Origin: Brugia malayi
Lineage: Eukaryota > Nematoda > Chromadorea > Rhabditida > Onchocercidae
Assembly: GCF_000002995.4 (NCBI RefSeq)
Contig: NW_025062479.1
Location: 12,849,721-12,913,720, forward strand
Length of the DNA stretch: 64,000 nt
Direction: 5' to 3'
Below, one piece after another: positions 36,430 through 49,611 of the stretch; the stretch's first letter is position 1, and the number at the start of each line of letters is the position of its first letter. The notes beneath the pieces are model-generated. The model made no database searches and was not told the DNA's origin. It was given only the letters and a program-made list of their open reading frames with translations. A program made the position numbers and the translations under genes.

Positions 36430-38949
36430 TTATAAAAGTGATTTAAATCCATTTTCAACATTTTGATGTAAACTATTTCTTGCTATCAGCATTGAATATG
36501 TGCAATTTGCAATGAATTTTGCCTGATATTTTTGTAAGTAATGGCCTTCATTTTCAAAACAAACTGAAAAAGATCGATCTGTTTGGGCATACTGTTTCGG
36601 AATATAATCCAGCACTGACGACATATTACTTCCTGTTGCTGATGAACAATTCTAAAAAAAAATTTTTTTAGTTAGCAATTTTTTTTTGCAATATTCTTTC
36701 CGGACGATCATGTATGTATGTATGTGTATATTTATTTCACATATTCTTGATACATATGGAAAAATCAAATGAATCAGTGTTATATTAGGAAGTGATCTTC
36801 TGTTTAATATTTGTTACTATCGAAAGGAAAATCTGTCATAATTGATAATTTCGGCAACTCTATACAAAAATACTAAAAAAAAAAGAACTGATAAATGTCA
36901 AGAGTTATCAAACATAAGTAATAGGCTTAATAATTACAAGAAATAAAAGTTACTGAATGACTGATATTATGATTATCCTTCTAGAAACTAATAGTTAATC
37001 CAACTTATATCTCTCTCTCTCAAAAAAAAGTAGTAAACAGAAAGAAATAATTATGGAAAAAAAAGAGAGGTATATTTTATTAAAGCATTGCTTACCATAT
37101 GGCTGATATTATCGAAAAGTGATGCAAACTGTTGACTGATTGATATTTCAATAAGATGATCCAACGCTGAGTAAGCAATCAAAACCTGCATGGATATGAG
37201 TTAATCTGAATATGAATATAAAAATTGTGCAAATGTATCTGCCATAAAAAAGTATGGTGATTATAACTTTTGATATCAAATAAACAAGAGATCAGAAGAG
37301 AAGGAATTAAAATCCTAAACCTTAATAATTTCAAAATCATACTTTTGTTTTATTATTATTCAACATATTGATATATCGCATTTGATCTGTCAGATCAATA
37401 TTAGTTGTTAATTTAAGACAAATTGCAGCTTCATCACCATTTTTCACTTTCATTTTCAACATTTGAAATACTAAAAATAAAGCTGGAATGGAGAACAAAA
37501 AAGATCAAAAAATATGATTTTGGTAATTTTAAAAGATAATAAATTCTCAATTATAGTGAAATTACAAAATTTCTTAATATTTTGGGAAATGCTTATTGTG
37601 TAAATGCAAGTATGACTCAGTAATACATACTTCTATAAAACAAATATCGTAAAATAAAACGAAATATCTTGAATGTTTCCCAAAGCCATAATCCAAAAAT
37701 GATCAACCAAGTGGGCTTAATGCTGTGATGAACCTTAATACCTATTGGATTAATTAGTGCAACACCTTTACACCGATCCTGAAAGCATCATTTAAAGTAA
37801 ATAATAGAATTTTTGACAAAGTCCTAATTTTTTCTGATAATAATACGAAATAGAACTGTAATATTTTTTTTTTTTGGTAATAAAATCGAAATTCAAGTGT
37901 TGCCTGCAGTATACAAAAAAAAAAAAAAAAATGGATTCAACAACTGAAACAATTATTCATCTTTTACTTACTCATTTTACTACCAAGATCTAACCGGATT
38001 TCTTGCAGCCAATCGAAGAGCATTTTCCGTTCCTCTGCTATGGCCTAAGAATACAATATTATCACCAACATCCATCATATTGATAATTTTTTGAACAAAT
38101 TGCATACGCTCCTCATTAGTATAATTTAATTCTTCATGATCTACAAAACAGTTTTCTTTTTTCGGTAAAAAGAAAAGAAAAAATTCAAATATTTTATTTA
38201 ATTTTTCATTTTATGCTGCAATTTCTTATTTTGATTCCGAACATTTAACTAATTATTCATATTATCATTGAAAATGAAAGAAAAAACAGAAAGATGACAA
38301 CACATTTCCGTTGTAATTAATGAACACTTTACAATTAATTAATCGCCATTAAATTAATCATAGTTAGAGTCTGTTCATGAATTATATTATAAAATAATCG
38401 TATATTCAGTAATATTTTTTGAAGCTATACGTGGAGTGTAGCCTTGGCCTGGAAAATTGATGCCTATAAAACGAATCCCATAACTGTGTAAATATGGCAA
38501 AATATATTTGAAATCATTATGTGAGCCTGGCGTACCGTGACAACCCACAACAGTTCCAATGCAGGATCCATCTGGAAGACAGTCCTGTAAATTATTTGTA
38601 CTTAATCAATCTGATATTATTATATGATCAATCAAAGATGTAGCATAAAAGTATTTCCGGTAAAAAAAAATTTTCAATGGAAAAAGTTTTATATTTATAC
38701 AAAATATCATTATGTAATAAATAGAAATACAACTAAGTAATAAGCATCTTGAAAAAATTAAAAATTTATGGTATGATTAAAATAAATAAAAAAAAAAGGA
38801 ATGTCAAAAATAACCTGCACAATAGCATTCACATCAATTGATTTTCGATCAAAAAAATCAATTCGTATACGCAATGTTCGTAGCACTGATGGTACTCCTT
38901 CTAATTTCATAGGCAATTTTTGGTTGCCTATTGATCTTATAGTACTCAT
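36430..38949 (-). CDS. Alpha/beta hydrolase, DUF1057-type nematode family
   Basis: A predicted serine hydrolase of the alpha/beta fold; the substrate is unknown. Exons in order: 38815-38949, 38431-38584, 37995-38140, 37631-37778, 37343-37470, 37096-37185, 36430-36651; 340 codons plus stop, in phase. The oxyanion-region motif HGTPGSHNDF is at 61-70. The nucleophile elbow is GHSRG with Ser131 at its centre, and the likely catalytic His304 lies in NEGHYLQK near the C-terminus. The acid residue cannot be placed with certainty. A hydrophobic, aromatic-rich stretch at about 170-193 may be a membrane-contacting cap. The start at 38949 is the first ATG after the acceptor cactcag, two bases upstream, which fits trans-splicing. 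Family assignment rests on remembered similarity to C. elegans DUF1057 proteins. Confidence 0.82.
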
Positions 38950-38952
38950 TGC

Positions 38953-41900
38953 TGAGTGAATAAAGTAGATGATGACTATACTTACGTTTGATAGAAAGAA
39001 TTTGATTAAAAGATTGAGAAACTTAAAAAAAGAAAAAAAAAAACAATTGATTTTGAGATAAAATGGGATATTTTTTTTAGAAATCAAATTTTTTCGCTAA
39101 AAACGAGGACTATTATTTGATGAACTATCCATAAAAAATGTTATCCTTTTCTCAAAATTTTTTTTTAAACAACATCTAGGAACTTAAATAACATTCAACC
39201 ATTCCACTTCTTTATCACACCTGTTTGTTATTATTATTGTTTACAACTATTATCATTTCCATTACTCTCAGACACCTTCCGAACACTTCAATCTTTCCCA
39301 CCCACTATTCGCATTTTTTGTGATACCATAAACTTGCCACAAAGCTTAAAATTACATTCATTTATCACCCCCCTTTTTCTCATTTTCACATTCAACATTC
39401 TTCTGCCATGAATAATAATAGATGTGATCCTACTTGAATGAATCGCTCTCTAATTTCAATCACCAATTTGTTTAATTTATCATAATAAGTATGCAATTAG
39501 CACCACTTTTGTGTTATTTTAATTCTAATGTAACCATTCTCTTTACTAAATCATAATAATAATAATTGTAATTATCATCTTCTTTTATTAGCTCAAAATA
39601 AATCGTTTCATTATAACTGTGAAAATCATAAAACCAAATTTATTTTTGATTTTTTATTTTTTGAGACAGAAAAGGAAAATGAGATTAACACATGTAAAGT
39701 TTTACTGTTGACATACCAGCATGAAAGTAACAAACGATAACGATGAGTTAAATGATGAAATTTAACAAATATTAAGTAATTTTATAACTGTAGCGAAATG
39801 AAGGATGAGTGAGAATAAGAGAAATCAAAAATAATAGTAACGGAACAGAAAACTGATAGATTAGTGATAAAATGGAAATAGTAAATAGAATGGCGATGGT
39901 GATAGCTTGCTAAATTCATCAATATTTGAAGTAACATATTGGATGAGTTAGTTAATCAAGAGATTTGATTTGCTAATATCAATGACAAATTTGCTTACAA
40001 TCAGAATAAGAAAAGAAACACAAGGAATGATAATTATTTGGATCGAGAATCTTATTTAAATAGAAAAATTATTTAAATGGAAAATTTTAAGTAGAGAAAT
40101 TTGTTATATTTTTTTTCATTCTTAAAAAATATTCCAGAAATAATCATACAAGTAACAGAAAAGTAATTTGATCGATGAAATGTGTAGATAAGGTTTTGAC
40201 GTCTCGAGATTGTCAGTGAGGGGGTTATTTACTTATGGAAAGTCATAAATTGATTGTTGCGAAGATTGTTTAAATAAAGCAAAAAAAAAAAAAAAAATAC
40301 TAGCCAAAACGCAAAACGTTAAGTTAACCACTTATTACAAAATGAATAATTCTATTTAATCTGCTGCGACTTTATTGCATAATTGCAATAATTTCGTTAC
40401 TATTGAGATAAAAGTTTATTTTCCCAATAAGTTTTTTAGATTTAAATGAATTAAAACTAATTATTTTGATGATTAATTCAAGCGTTAATTAGCTCTTCAT
40501 AGAATTTCTATTCATTAAATTATAAAGATGGCATCGGGATCAAAATATGAAATCAGCTGCATTTATAACAAACAAAAGCATTTATCTATTTTGTATAACG
40601 TTTGAAAGAAAAATGTTAATATCAAACACTGGAAAATCAATGGCCACTGTTATAGATCTCGAAATAATAATGCTAATTTCAGAGATCAATTTTACAAATA
40701 ATTACTACTACATCTTGAATTCCCACCCAAAAAAAAAAAAAAAAAAAAATTGAAACAAACACAGAAAAATTAAGATGCCTTATTATTTATTTTTGGATAG
40801 AATGCATGGAAAAATGAACAGAGAACGAGTGAAAGAAATGAAATATTTGAAGTGCATTGAGGACAAAATATGATAGTTGCAATTGGCGTAGCATTCAATC
40901 ATTTATCATTTTAGTTTCACTAGCTGATACAGTGAAACTACTCTTCATTGTTCTTATGATAAAAGAAGAAAAGATGACGAAGAGATATCAGTTAAAACGA
41001 TTAAAAACTATTTCGTTGCTCTAAAAGTTCTTTATTAGTTTCAATAAAGAGTAATAATTACATCATTTTAGTGCTATTTTATCTGAAAAAAAAAAGTGAA
41101 ACGAGCTGTAGAAACAATTCTCGTGAAATCTTGTTACTTTTCCAAAAAAATTTCAAAACGTATGCATTTTTTCCTTTTTCTCCTCAAATTATACATTTTC
41201 GAGTAACTGAATCATTAGTTAATTAGGCAATTAATCAGTTAACTAGTATGTTCTCATTAACAACTATTTGCAAGCAAACATTGTCTAATATTTTAATCAA
41301 TTCGAACGGTTAAATGTTGTTAATGTATACGTCAAAATGTATTTTCCATTTTATTTCAGAAATTTTTTCCTCCTTCTTTTTTTGTTTAATCATTCAAATT
41401 TTAAGTTTTTACAATATCAAATGACGGAATAAAGTCATATAATTAATTAGTAAAATAGTAACAGCTTTAAAAAAAAAAATAATGATAATTAATGCTGACA
41501 GTTAATGAATGGATTTCAAGTAATTGTTTGGGAAAAAGAAATGATTTCAGAAAAAATTAAAAGAAGTAATTCATAAAGCATACACATGTAACTCTAAGTA
41601 TTGGCAAATATTGCACATGAAGTACTTGAAAGTTCTTTATTACTATTATTGGAATAATAATTAACAAAAAAAAGAAGAAACAAGGAAGATTAATTCACTA
41701 AAATAACGAAACATCAAAACATTAACGGCAATGAGCCAATTCGAATTTTCCGTTTGCACTCAAAACCTTTTAATGGTTTTGTTTTGTTTTCTGTTGGTTT
41801 TCTTTCTTATCAGTTTTTCAGCTCTTTGTTAATTTTTATGTCATTTATTTCTACTTTTATTAAGGGTGGTCATACCTTTTGGTAGTTGGTTGCCTAAGAT

Positions 41901-43481
41901 TATAGCTGCCCTACTCCTGTTAATTGTTTAGTTCATAGTAGTACCTTAGCATCCATTATTCAATCTAGTTTACTTCTTATACTAAACATCAGTGAATTAC
42001 TTTCCCACCAAAATATTCATTACAAGCTTACATGAAATAGCTGGAAGAGTACCAGCAAGCAAACTTAAATAAACAAAATATGAAATAAGACATATATAGA
42101 AAAAATGCGACATGAGATGAAACTGTATTTTAAACAAATTGGTAGTTATTCTTATCAGTTGATAAAAAAATGATATGTTGAGAGATTAACAAGTGAAAAA
42201 TGAATAAAAAAAAAAACTATTGGCAATAATTTATCAACACCTCCAATACCGATTTAACGAGTTTTTCAGACGTTTCAGTTGAAACGAAAAATCGATATGT
42301 ATGCTCCATGGAATCCAAGTTCTTTCTTTCCTTTTTTTTTTTTTTTATGGTATAAAGTATATAATTTCTTGATCGCATAATTGAAAAAATATTACATTTA
42401 CTATCTTCCTCAATCATACCTGAAAAATTGTTTCTAAAATACGGACAAAGAGAAATGAGCGTTAGTGGATTTCTTCTCATTAGTAAGTGAGAAGAAATGG
42501 AACTCTCTTAGGTTCTATTCACTTAATAATACAAAAAATAACTTAAATGATAGATAGTAACTTTCTTATCATTAAAAAAAGTGAAATTCAAAAATTCACT
42601 TTTTAAGAAAAAAAAAGAAATGAATCGTTTTCCTATATGCATTGATTATTTTATTAATTTCTAATAGAATCGTTATTTTAAGAGTGCAATTGAAGTGCTT
42701 ATTGTCATATCTGAGGTAAAAGTTGAAACATAATTTTCCTTTCAAGCAAATAACAAATAACACAATAATTCAAAGAAGTTAACAAAAAGAAGTAACGTTT
42801 AATCATTTGTCTTCATTCACTAAAACGCAATTTTCAGTTAAGATAAGACTGATTTATATATATGCAAGAGTCCACTTATAAAGTAATATTTAGAGCAAGA
42901 AATTCCAATCAGTGATAAGTTAAATTTTACTGCTTGTTCTGATATCTGATCTGATATTTGATTTTGACTGATTGCACTGGTATCTTAAGTGGCACTCCAA
43001 TATAGATGATTCAGTTATTACTTTTCATCTTTTATCATCTCGAAATCGACAAAAAAATTTTTTTTTTTTGCTCTTGCTAATGCTATCATTAAGAAATTTT
43101 CAGTCGAAATTTCGAAATATAGCAAAATCGACATGGAATTGATATGACGCTGGAAGTGAATTGCGTGGATAGACATGATATGATAAGGTCATTATGAAAT
43201 TCTTCTGATTAGAATTGATTACTGAAAAGCAAAAAGTTCTGTAAAAGCTTAGTTTGTTACATAAACTGGCAAAGTTGAAATCTATGGATAAAAAATCTAA
43301 ATATCAATTTTTTCGGTGGTTAAATGTTGCTTCGAAATCAAATGATCATTGTTAACTGTGATGAAATGGATTACAATTCCTTTCAGTTCTAATTGATACA
43401 ATTCCGCAATAAATCCGCAACATTTAGCTGATAATAAAAATTCTGATTGCTTTCATATTTTTTTTTTCGTGTTCTGGTTTG
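38953..43481. other. Intergenic region, AT-rich
   Basis: 4.5 kb between the head of the hydrolase gene and the tail of the next minus-strand gene. Short frames at 40547-40753 and 42217-42480 are A/T-rich with poly-Lys runs, so I treat them as noise. No promoter motif can be named. The bases cactcag at 38952-38958 (read on the minus strand) are the likely spliced-leader acceptor for the hydrolase. Confidence 0.5.
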
Positions 43482-46356
43482 TTAGTAAGTAACAAATGTA
43501 CAATAATGGTAGTTCATTATTTGTTGTGTTTGATTAAAGTTCATCCGAACTTGTTTTTGTACTTCTGGCATTAATCCTGATGACTCAGCTTTTATGTTCA
43601 TTATTGACATTTGTTCTGCAGAAATAATTACTGCGGAAGTTTGGCACTGATATGCCTTTCTTAACATCTAGCAGAATGGTTCTCGTAAATATTTCTTTCT
43701 TTTTTCATGCTGTATTATTGGTGACAAACTTCATGGATGGTAATGACAAGAATGTTGTTTCGAGATTTGTACTTCATTAGTTGCATATCCTTCTCTATCC
43801 CTCGCTTTTTATGTCCAGTAATCTGTGTATCAGAAATACAGTGGTGCTAGAAGGTTGAAGGTTAATAGAAGGATAATTAATGTCGTCAACTCATTATCAA
43901 CATCAGATTTGTGATTATTTGTTGATAATACTCTATCATTCTACTAGTTGAGAATATAATATTTCAATAGAAGTGAAATATGTAAAATACTCAATTGTAG
44001 TTTCATCTACTGTCGAAATATATGACATTGATTGGAGAGATATATTTTCATTATCTTAACAGATATTTAAATTTAATAATTTTTTCTTTATCTTAACAGA
44101 TAACGCTAGTAATATCACTGGTGTTTCCTGCTGTAATAGTGGAATGAAAGTAATTTGCTGATCGACTGTAAACAATGCAGTAGTTAGAGCAACATTAGTA
44201 GTTACATCGATACAAATTTCTTTCTACTTTTTGGGCCTAATGTTGTATCTAGAAAATGACTGCCCGCATGAATTATTGTCGATGTAAAACTACTATTTCA
44301 GATTTTGTAATTGAAGAACTTACCAATATTCTGGATGATACACATTCTGATTCGGTTACTGTCATCGATAAATCGGATGAAGTTACAGTTGAATTAATAA
44401 TATCTTCGAATTCTATTTCGCCATGAATGGTACTCGTAATCCAGGAATTTGTAGGAAGATTTGCTGATGTATCGTATTCTCCAGTTTCATATTCATTGGT
44501 TGAAGCTGTTGAAGTAAGCAAATCTTCTGGTGTCGTAAAGTCCTTAGTTTGCAATGCTAAAAAAGTATTGCACCAAATTATGGAAATTTCTTACTTTTGA
44601 TATAAATTGTAGGTATAAATTTCTAGAACAGTGTGTAATACTTTGAAGATTGGAAAGTATTCAAAATTTGATGTATTGTAAAAGAAAAGAAAAAAGGAAA
44701 AAAAAAATCAATTAACTTAGAAATACTGCGTATTCGGCATGTAGTTAATTAGTAGATGTTGTTTTCAACTTAAGGAAATATTCAAGTAATCATAGTGGTA
44801 AGAATTCGAATAAGCATCTGAGTAATTACACTAACAAAGATCTAATAAACATTTTCAATATAAATTTTGTTACATTATCGAAATTTTTACTAACCGTGTA
44901 AGATAGCTTCTATTAATTGATCGACATTCATTTGTGAAGAATATGCGCTCAAGGTGTCAATATTCTGGAAATATGTTGGATTACCGATAATAATACGAGG
45001 CGAACTAGTTGGATTCTCTTCTGCCATCTGTTTTAATAAATCTTTCGCAGACTTCATATCATTCTTATACATTTTCCGGTTTCTGAAAATTAATGTTCCA
45101 AGTTTGAGACTTCATTAACCGATGTTGATTTGATTTCACAAATTTTTGAAATGATTTCAAAAATTGCTTATACATTTATTTTAGAATGCAGATAAAGAAG
45201 AAACTTGTTGCACCTGAATATTACCTAAAAGTAGTCCAACAAATAAAGGATAAAAATGATTAGGTTTAGTAGGAAAAACAATTCCATCCTTTTATATTGA
45301 GAATAAATAATGATTAGACCTGTACATAGCCACATCCGGAACAAATATTATGTTTGTAATTCGTGATGACCATGGAATTTTACGAAATGATTCAATTGCA
45401 CTAAAATTTTTATATTTTGACAAGCATTTAAATGAAAGACTAAAATTTTCGAAATTCAAAAAATTTCAATTACTTATAGTTAAGGATTTATTCATTTCTA
45501 CTGCAAAACAAAGAAACAAAAAAAATATAAAGTATGATTACTTCGTAACACTAATGTCACTATTCGACTTCACATCATGAAAAATGTTTTCTAATTCACA
45601 AATAACTTCCGTCTTCGATAGCAATTTGCTAAAAGTTGTTTGATCATTGATTTCTTCGATGACATATGTTGTACAAGGATTATCGTTCCTTTCTATTACT
45701 TTCTCAACAATTGTTAATATTTTATCCTGAAGAAAAAAAATCTATTTCACTTCAATTCTTTCTATTTTTTATTCATTCTAATTCAGTTTCATACCATTTT
45801 ACTCATGTTTTAATAATATTTGAACGCTGTATAATATTACCCTGTATAACATTCCTTCAGTTTTATTCTCTTTACCTTCAGCTGTACTTACTGTTAGAAC
45901 GATAGTTTCGGCAGGTATTATCTTTGTGTTTTCTATTCTGCTTGTTGTTGCCTCTAAAATTAAAGTTTATTTCTATATTAATAGGTATAAATGACTTCAC
46001 CCTTTTCAATATTTTCAAAATTTCATTCAACAGATTGTAAACAGAATGACGAAAATGAATTGTAGAAAAGTAACTTGAAATTGTGATATCAAAATATATT
46101 CCAGTGATATTATATTGGTGATAACTACTCTTAGTGATATTATCATCTTTTTTATTGATCATTCTTATAAATTGGAAACTAAAGAATTGAAATTTCGACC
46201 AGTTTCATTGTCGTCTGAATGATGATGACGGCTTTTAATTATTATTAGTGTAACCGGTACAATAATAGTAGCAATTATAATAAGTAATAATGTGCAGGCA
46301 AATAAGATCCATTTTTTTTGACCACTATAGTCCACAATGTACACTTTCCTTGCCAT
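43482..46356 (-). CDS. Unrecognised type II single-pass membrane protein
   Basis: I do not recognise the family. Exons in order: 46200-46356, 45892-45953, 45542-45726, 45320-45439, 44895-45082, 44324-44556, 44206-44236, 44098-44165, 43482-43667; 409 codons plus stop, in phase. A short basic N-terminus is followed by one membrane helix (residues 16-40) and a His/Asp stalk, so the bulk should face outside or the lumen. The ectodomain alternates hydrophobic strands and amphipathic helices (for example RITNIIFVPDVAMY, then KSAKDLLKQMAEE, then SSPRIIIG), which resembles a Rossmann or degenerate von Willebrand A fold, though I see no complete metal site. A Ser/Thr/Glu-rich segment (about residues 240-310) follows. 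The 40-base intron at 44166-44205 and the donor at 44097 are the weakest calls. Confidence 0.62.
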
Positions 46357-49300
46357 GCACTTTCTTTAATTTTAATCAAATTAATGGTGCTGTAATCGAG
46401 TATTAAATATTTTAATTCCAATAGTCTCAATTTCACACAAAATCTGCTAATGCTAATAATACAACCATTAAATTACGCAAAAATTCCGCGTTGTAAGCAT
46501 TTAGTTCTAAATGTAATTGTGTGTCGAATATATTATTATTACTGACATATTAATTTTTAAGCCATTTTTATGTTTTTCCACTTGGAATGGAGAATGGAAA
46601 AAAGAATGGAGCCAGTAATTCTCTCTCTCTGATGTAATAAATTTAAATCATTTTCTTTTAAAAATTTAAAGTTGAAAACAGTATGTATGACTGAGTACTA
46701 TTGAATAGCCAAATAAGGAAAGACAAATTTTTATTTTTTTATTCTTCGAAATTTTCTCTCTCATTTATATATTTGCAACTTATTTACAAAGCTATTAATG
46801 CTTTAATGGTTTAAGCTTTTTTCAAATGATATCACTGAATTAATAATATCGACATAAAACCTGAAACTGTTATGTCAGCTAGTCTGAAAGTTTTAAAATT
46901 AATGAAGTAATTGTGCAGTTAAATAAAATCAGACTAACACTTTTTATATAACTAAGAATAACGAATAATAATATAAAGCATTTTGAGTGATTGTTGCAAA
47001 ATAACTGATCACATTTGGCATGTCAAAAAGTTTTCATAACTTAACTGATCCATCAATTTACTGATAAGACTGATAATTGTTCAAGACAAATCAACATTCC
47101 CTAAGTTATTATTCATTATTACTTACAGCTTATTCACAAAACAGCTAAGTGATATGGTTGAAATTAATTTAATTTAAATTAAATGTTATTTTAAAATTAG
47201 CACATATATCAGCGATACATTTCAATCCATACCGTAAAAATCTCTGCGTAACATAAACTTAATTATTTGCCTTATCTGAAATTTAAATGCAATTGCTATT
47301 ACCAGATCATCACAAGAAACTTAAGGTCGAAATACAAATTTAAATTTGGAAGAATTGAAATGATTGCGACCCTCACTACATGCCATATATTTGATGAATT
47401 TCGAGCAACACTAGCACTGTATTAAATTCAACAACAAAAAAAAAAACTCGTCCCACTTCAATAAAATATCCATTTTGTTGTTTTTCATAGCGCTAGCAAT
47501 TAATTACTCGAATACTACTTCATACCTTTCTAATATTATCACCAACATTTGCAATAAAATATTTGTTTACCTTCCTTTCTATTTTTATTATTTCCAAATT
47601 TTTTTGACTTTCAGTCGGATCAGCAGCAACATACAATAATTATTGCTACCCAAAACTGGATAATGATGCATCTATTTTGAATTAGTGATGGTAAATAGAC
47701 ATCCAGAAATGAGCTGGAAATTTAATTTCATGCTAACTTCTAAATTGTTCAATTAATCGGTCAACCAGGTAAGATTCAATGGTTTTAATAGCTTTTTTTA
47801 TTAATAATTAATTGTCACTTAGTAAGTAATTTTATCTCAGAGATACCACCATTTTGAATGTGAACCAATCGAATTAATTACTTAATTCCAACTTCAAATT
47901 TTCTACTTTTATCTGTTTGATAGCGTTTATTGAAATGTTTCCATCATTATGTAGCACTAGAAAATAACAATAATGCAAATTTTAGAGAAAATATTAATTC
48001 AAAAACTATTATTAAGCAACTGAAATATATACCGAATATGTCTACGTTATTAATATCATGATCATATTTTGCATATAAAAGTATTAAACTGAAATACTTA
48101 CTACACCTTTCAATATAAGAATCTTTTTTGGCAAAATTTGCGATAACCAGAATAGTGAAGATCAAAGATTAAAATAATTCGATGTTAGTTTGAACATTTC
48201 GATAATATTTAGCACCCGTTATAATAATGTTCATATTGTAAAGGAAAGGAAAGAAAATTAAAAATCAAAAAATTTGTATACGTCTGCTCGCTAAACTGAT
48301 TACATGAAATGTAAAAATATATGTTTACATAAATATAATAGTACAACGACCGCAGATAGTACTACTTTACTAACAGATAAATTTTGCTGTAAACAGTTTT
48401 GTTGCTTTCATTTACTAATAAATGAGCAAAGTCCTTCCCATTGTGTCTCCAATGTATTTATATTGTCGATATAGTGCTTAAAGTTAGAAATTTTCAAACT
48501 CCTTCTTGGTTTTCTCGAATTATCATACGACTAAAAATCAAAAAATGAGCTTTCTATGAATTATTAATCATAATTTATTTTGTATAACATGTTTTGCATT
48601 CAGCATCACGCATAACATGCCAACAAATTAGTTTTACTAACGAAATAGTGTAAACAGGATTCCACAATTCATAAAAACCGAATATATCCAATCCGCACAT
48701 CTAAATCGGACTGACGACTATATAATAGTAACTAATAACAGTAGTAACAAATAATAATTTAATAATTAAAGAAAAAATAATATTAGTAATGATAGTAAAT
48801 AATAGCGAATAACAAATAACTGAGCAATAAATAAATTAATAAGTAATAAATCATTGATAAATAATGTTTTATTTGCATTGCACATGATCTGCTCACATCC
48901 CCGTGATCGTTTGAAAAAAAAAAAAAACTCTATAAAATTTCACTTTGGAACAATATCTACAACTATTCGATTATATGTAGCTGGATGTGGTTATCAACAG
49001 ATGCAACAACAATAGTTGTGAAACCCATCTAATTTCCCACTAGACTGCAGATTTGTACTAGTTGGAATCCAATAATAAATAAATCTAAATGATAACAGCA
49101 ACTATTAGTTACATAATTTTTGCTTTGAATATTAAAAAAATATTTCTAAAAAAAAAAAAAAAAAAGAAAAAGACTAATAATCATATTGATTGCTAGCAAT
49201 GAATCGAGAATTTTATTATCGGGAAATGATTATGGCATAAAAATGCATATAACAGATATGCAACAGCATTTTTCTCGTAGAAGAAACGAAGAAGAGAAAG

Positions 49301-49611
49301 AAATTCATATAACAATAGAGACATAAGCATGGTCTTTCTGTAACGCGTTATTATAAAGTTGAAAATAATGGACAGAGACAGAAGCTGATTACATAAAAGC
49401 TAACAACTTTATACAAAGAAATTCAAATGATAATAAAGACAATTACCAAATCACAGATGAATTTGGTTTTGGATCCATAAAAAAATAACAAACATTATTA
49501 TAGTATTTAAATCTCTTAATTCCTCAAAAAATTTTGCATAACATTCAAAAAATGTCTTTTGGCAAATCAAGAAAAAAAAGATTGTCAATTAAAATAAATC
49601 AATATGATTTA
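46357..49611. other. Intergenic region, AT-rich
   Basis: 3.3 kb without a convincing gene. A short minus-strand stretch at 48112-48165 is hydrophobic and ends at a consensus donor (gtaagt), like part of a signal-peptide exon, but it lacks an ATG in frame and a partner exon. Confidence 0.5.

Noticed and set aside
42217..42480. 87-codon minus-strand frame
   Set aside because: Contains a poly-Lys run from an A tract, has no splice partners and no family resemblance.
45878..46162. 95-codon minus-strand frame between the first two exons of the type II membrane protein
   Set aside because: The exon pair 46200-46356 and 45892-45953 joins directly in phase 1 with good sites, and the second exon is read in a different frame. 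This frame is therefore intronic.
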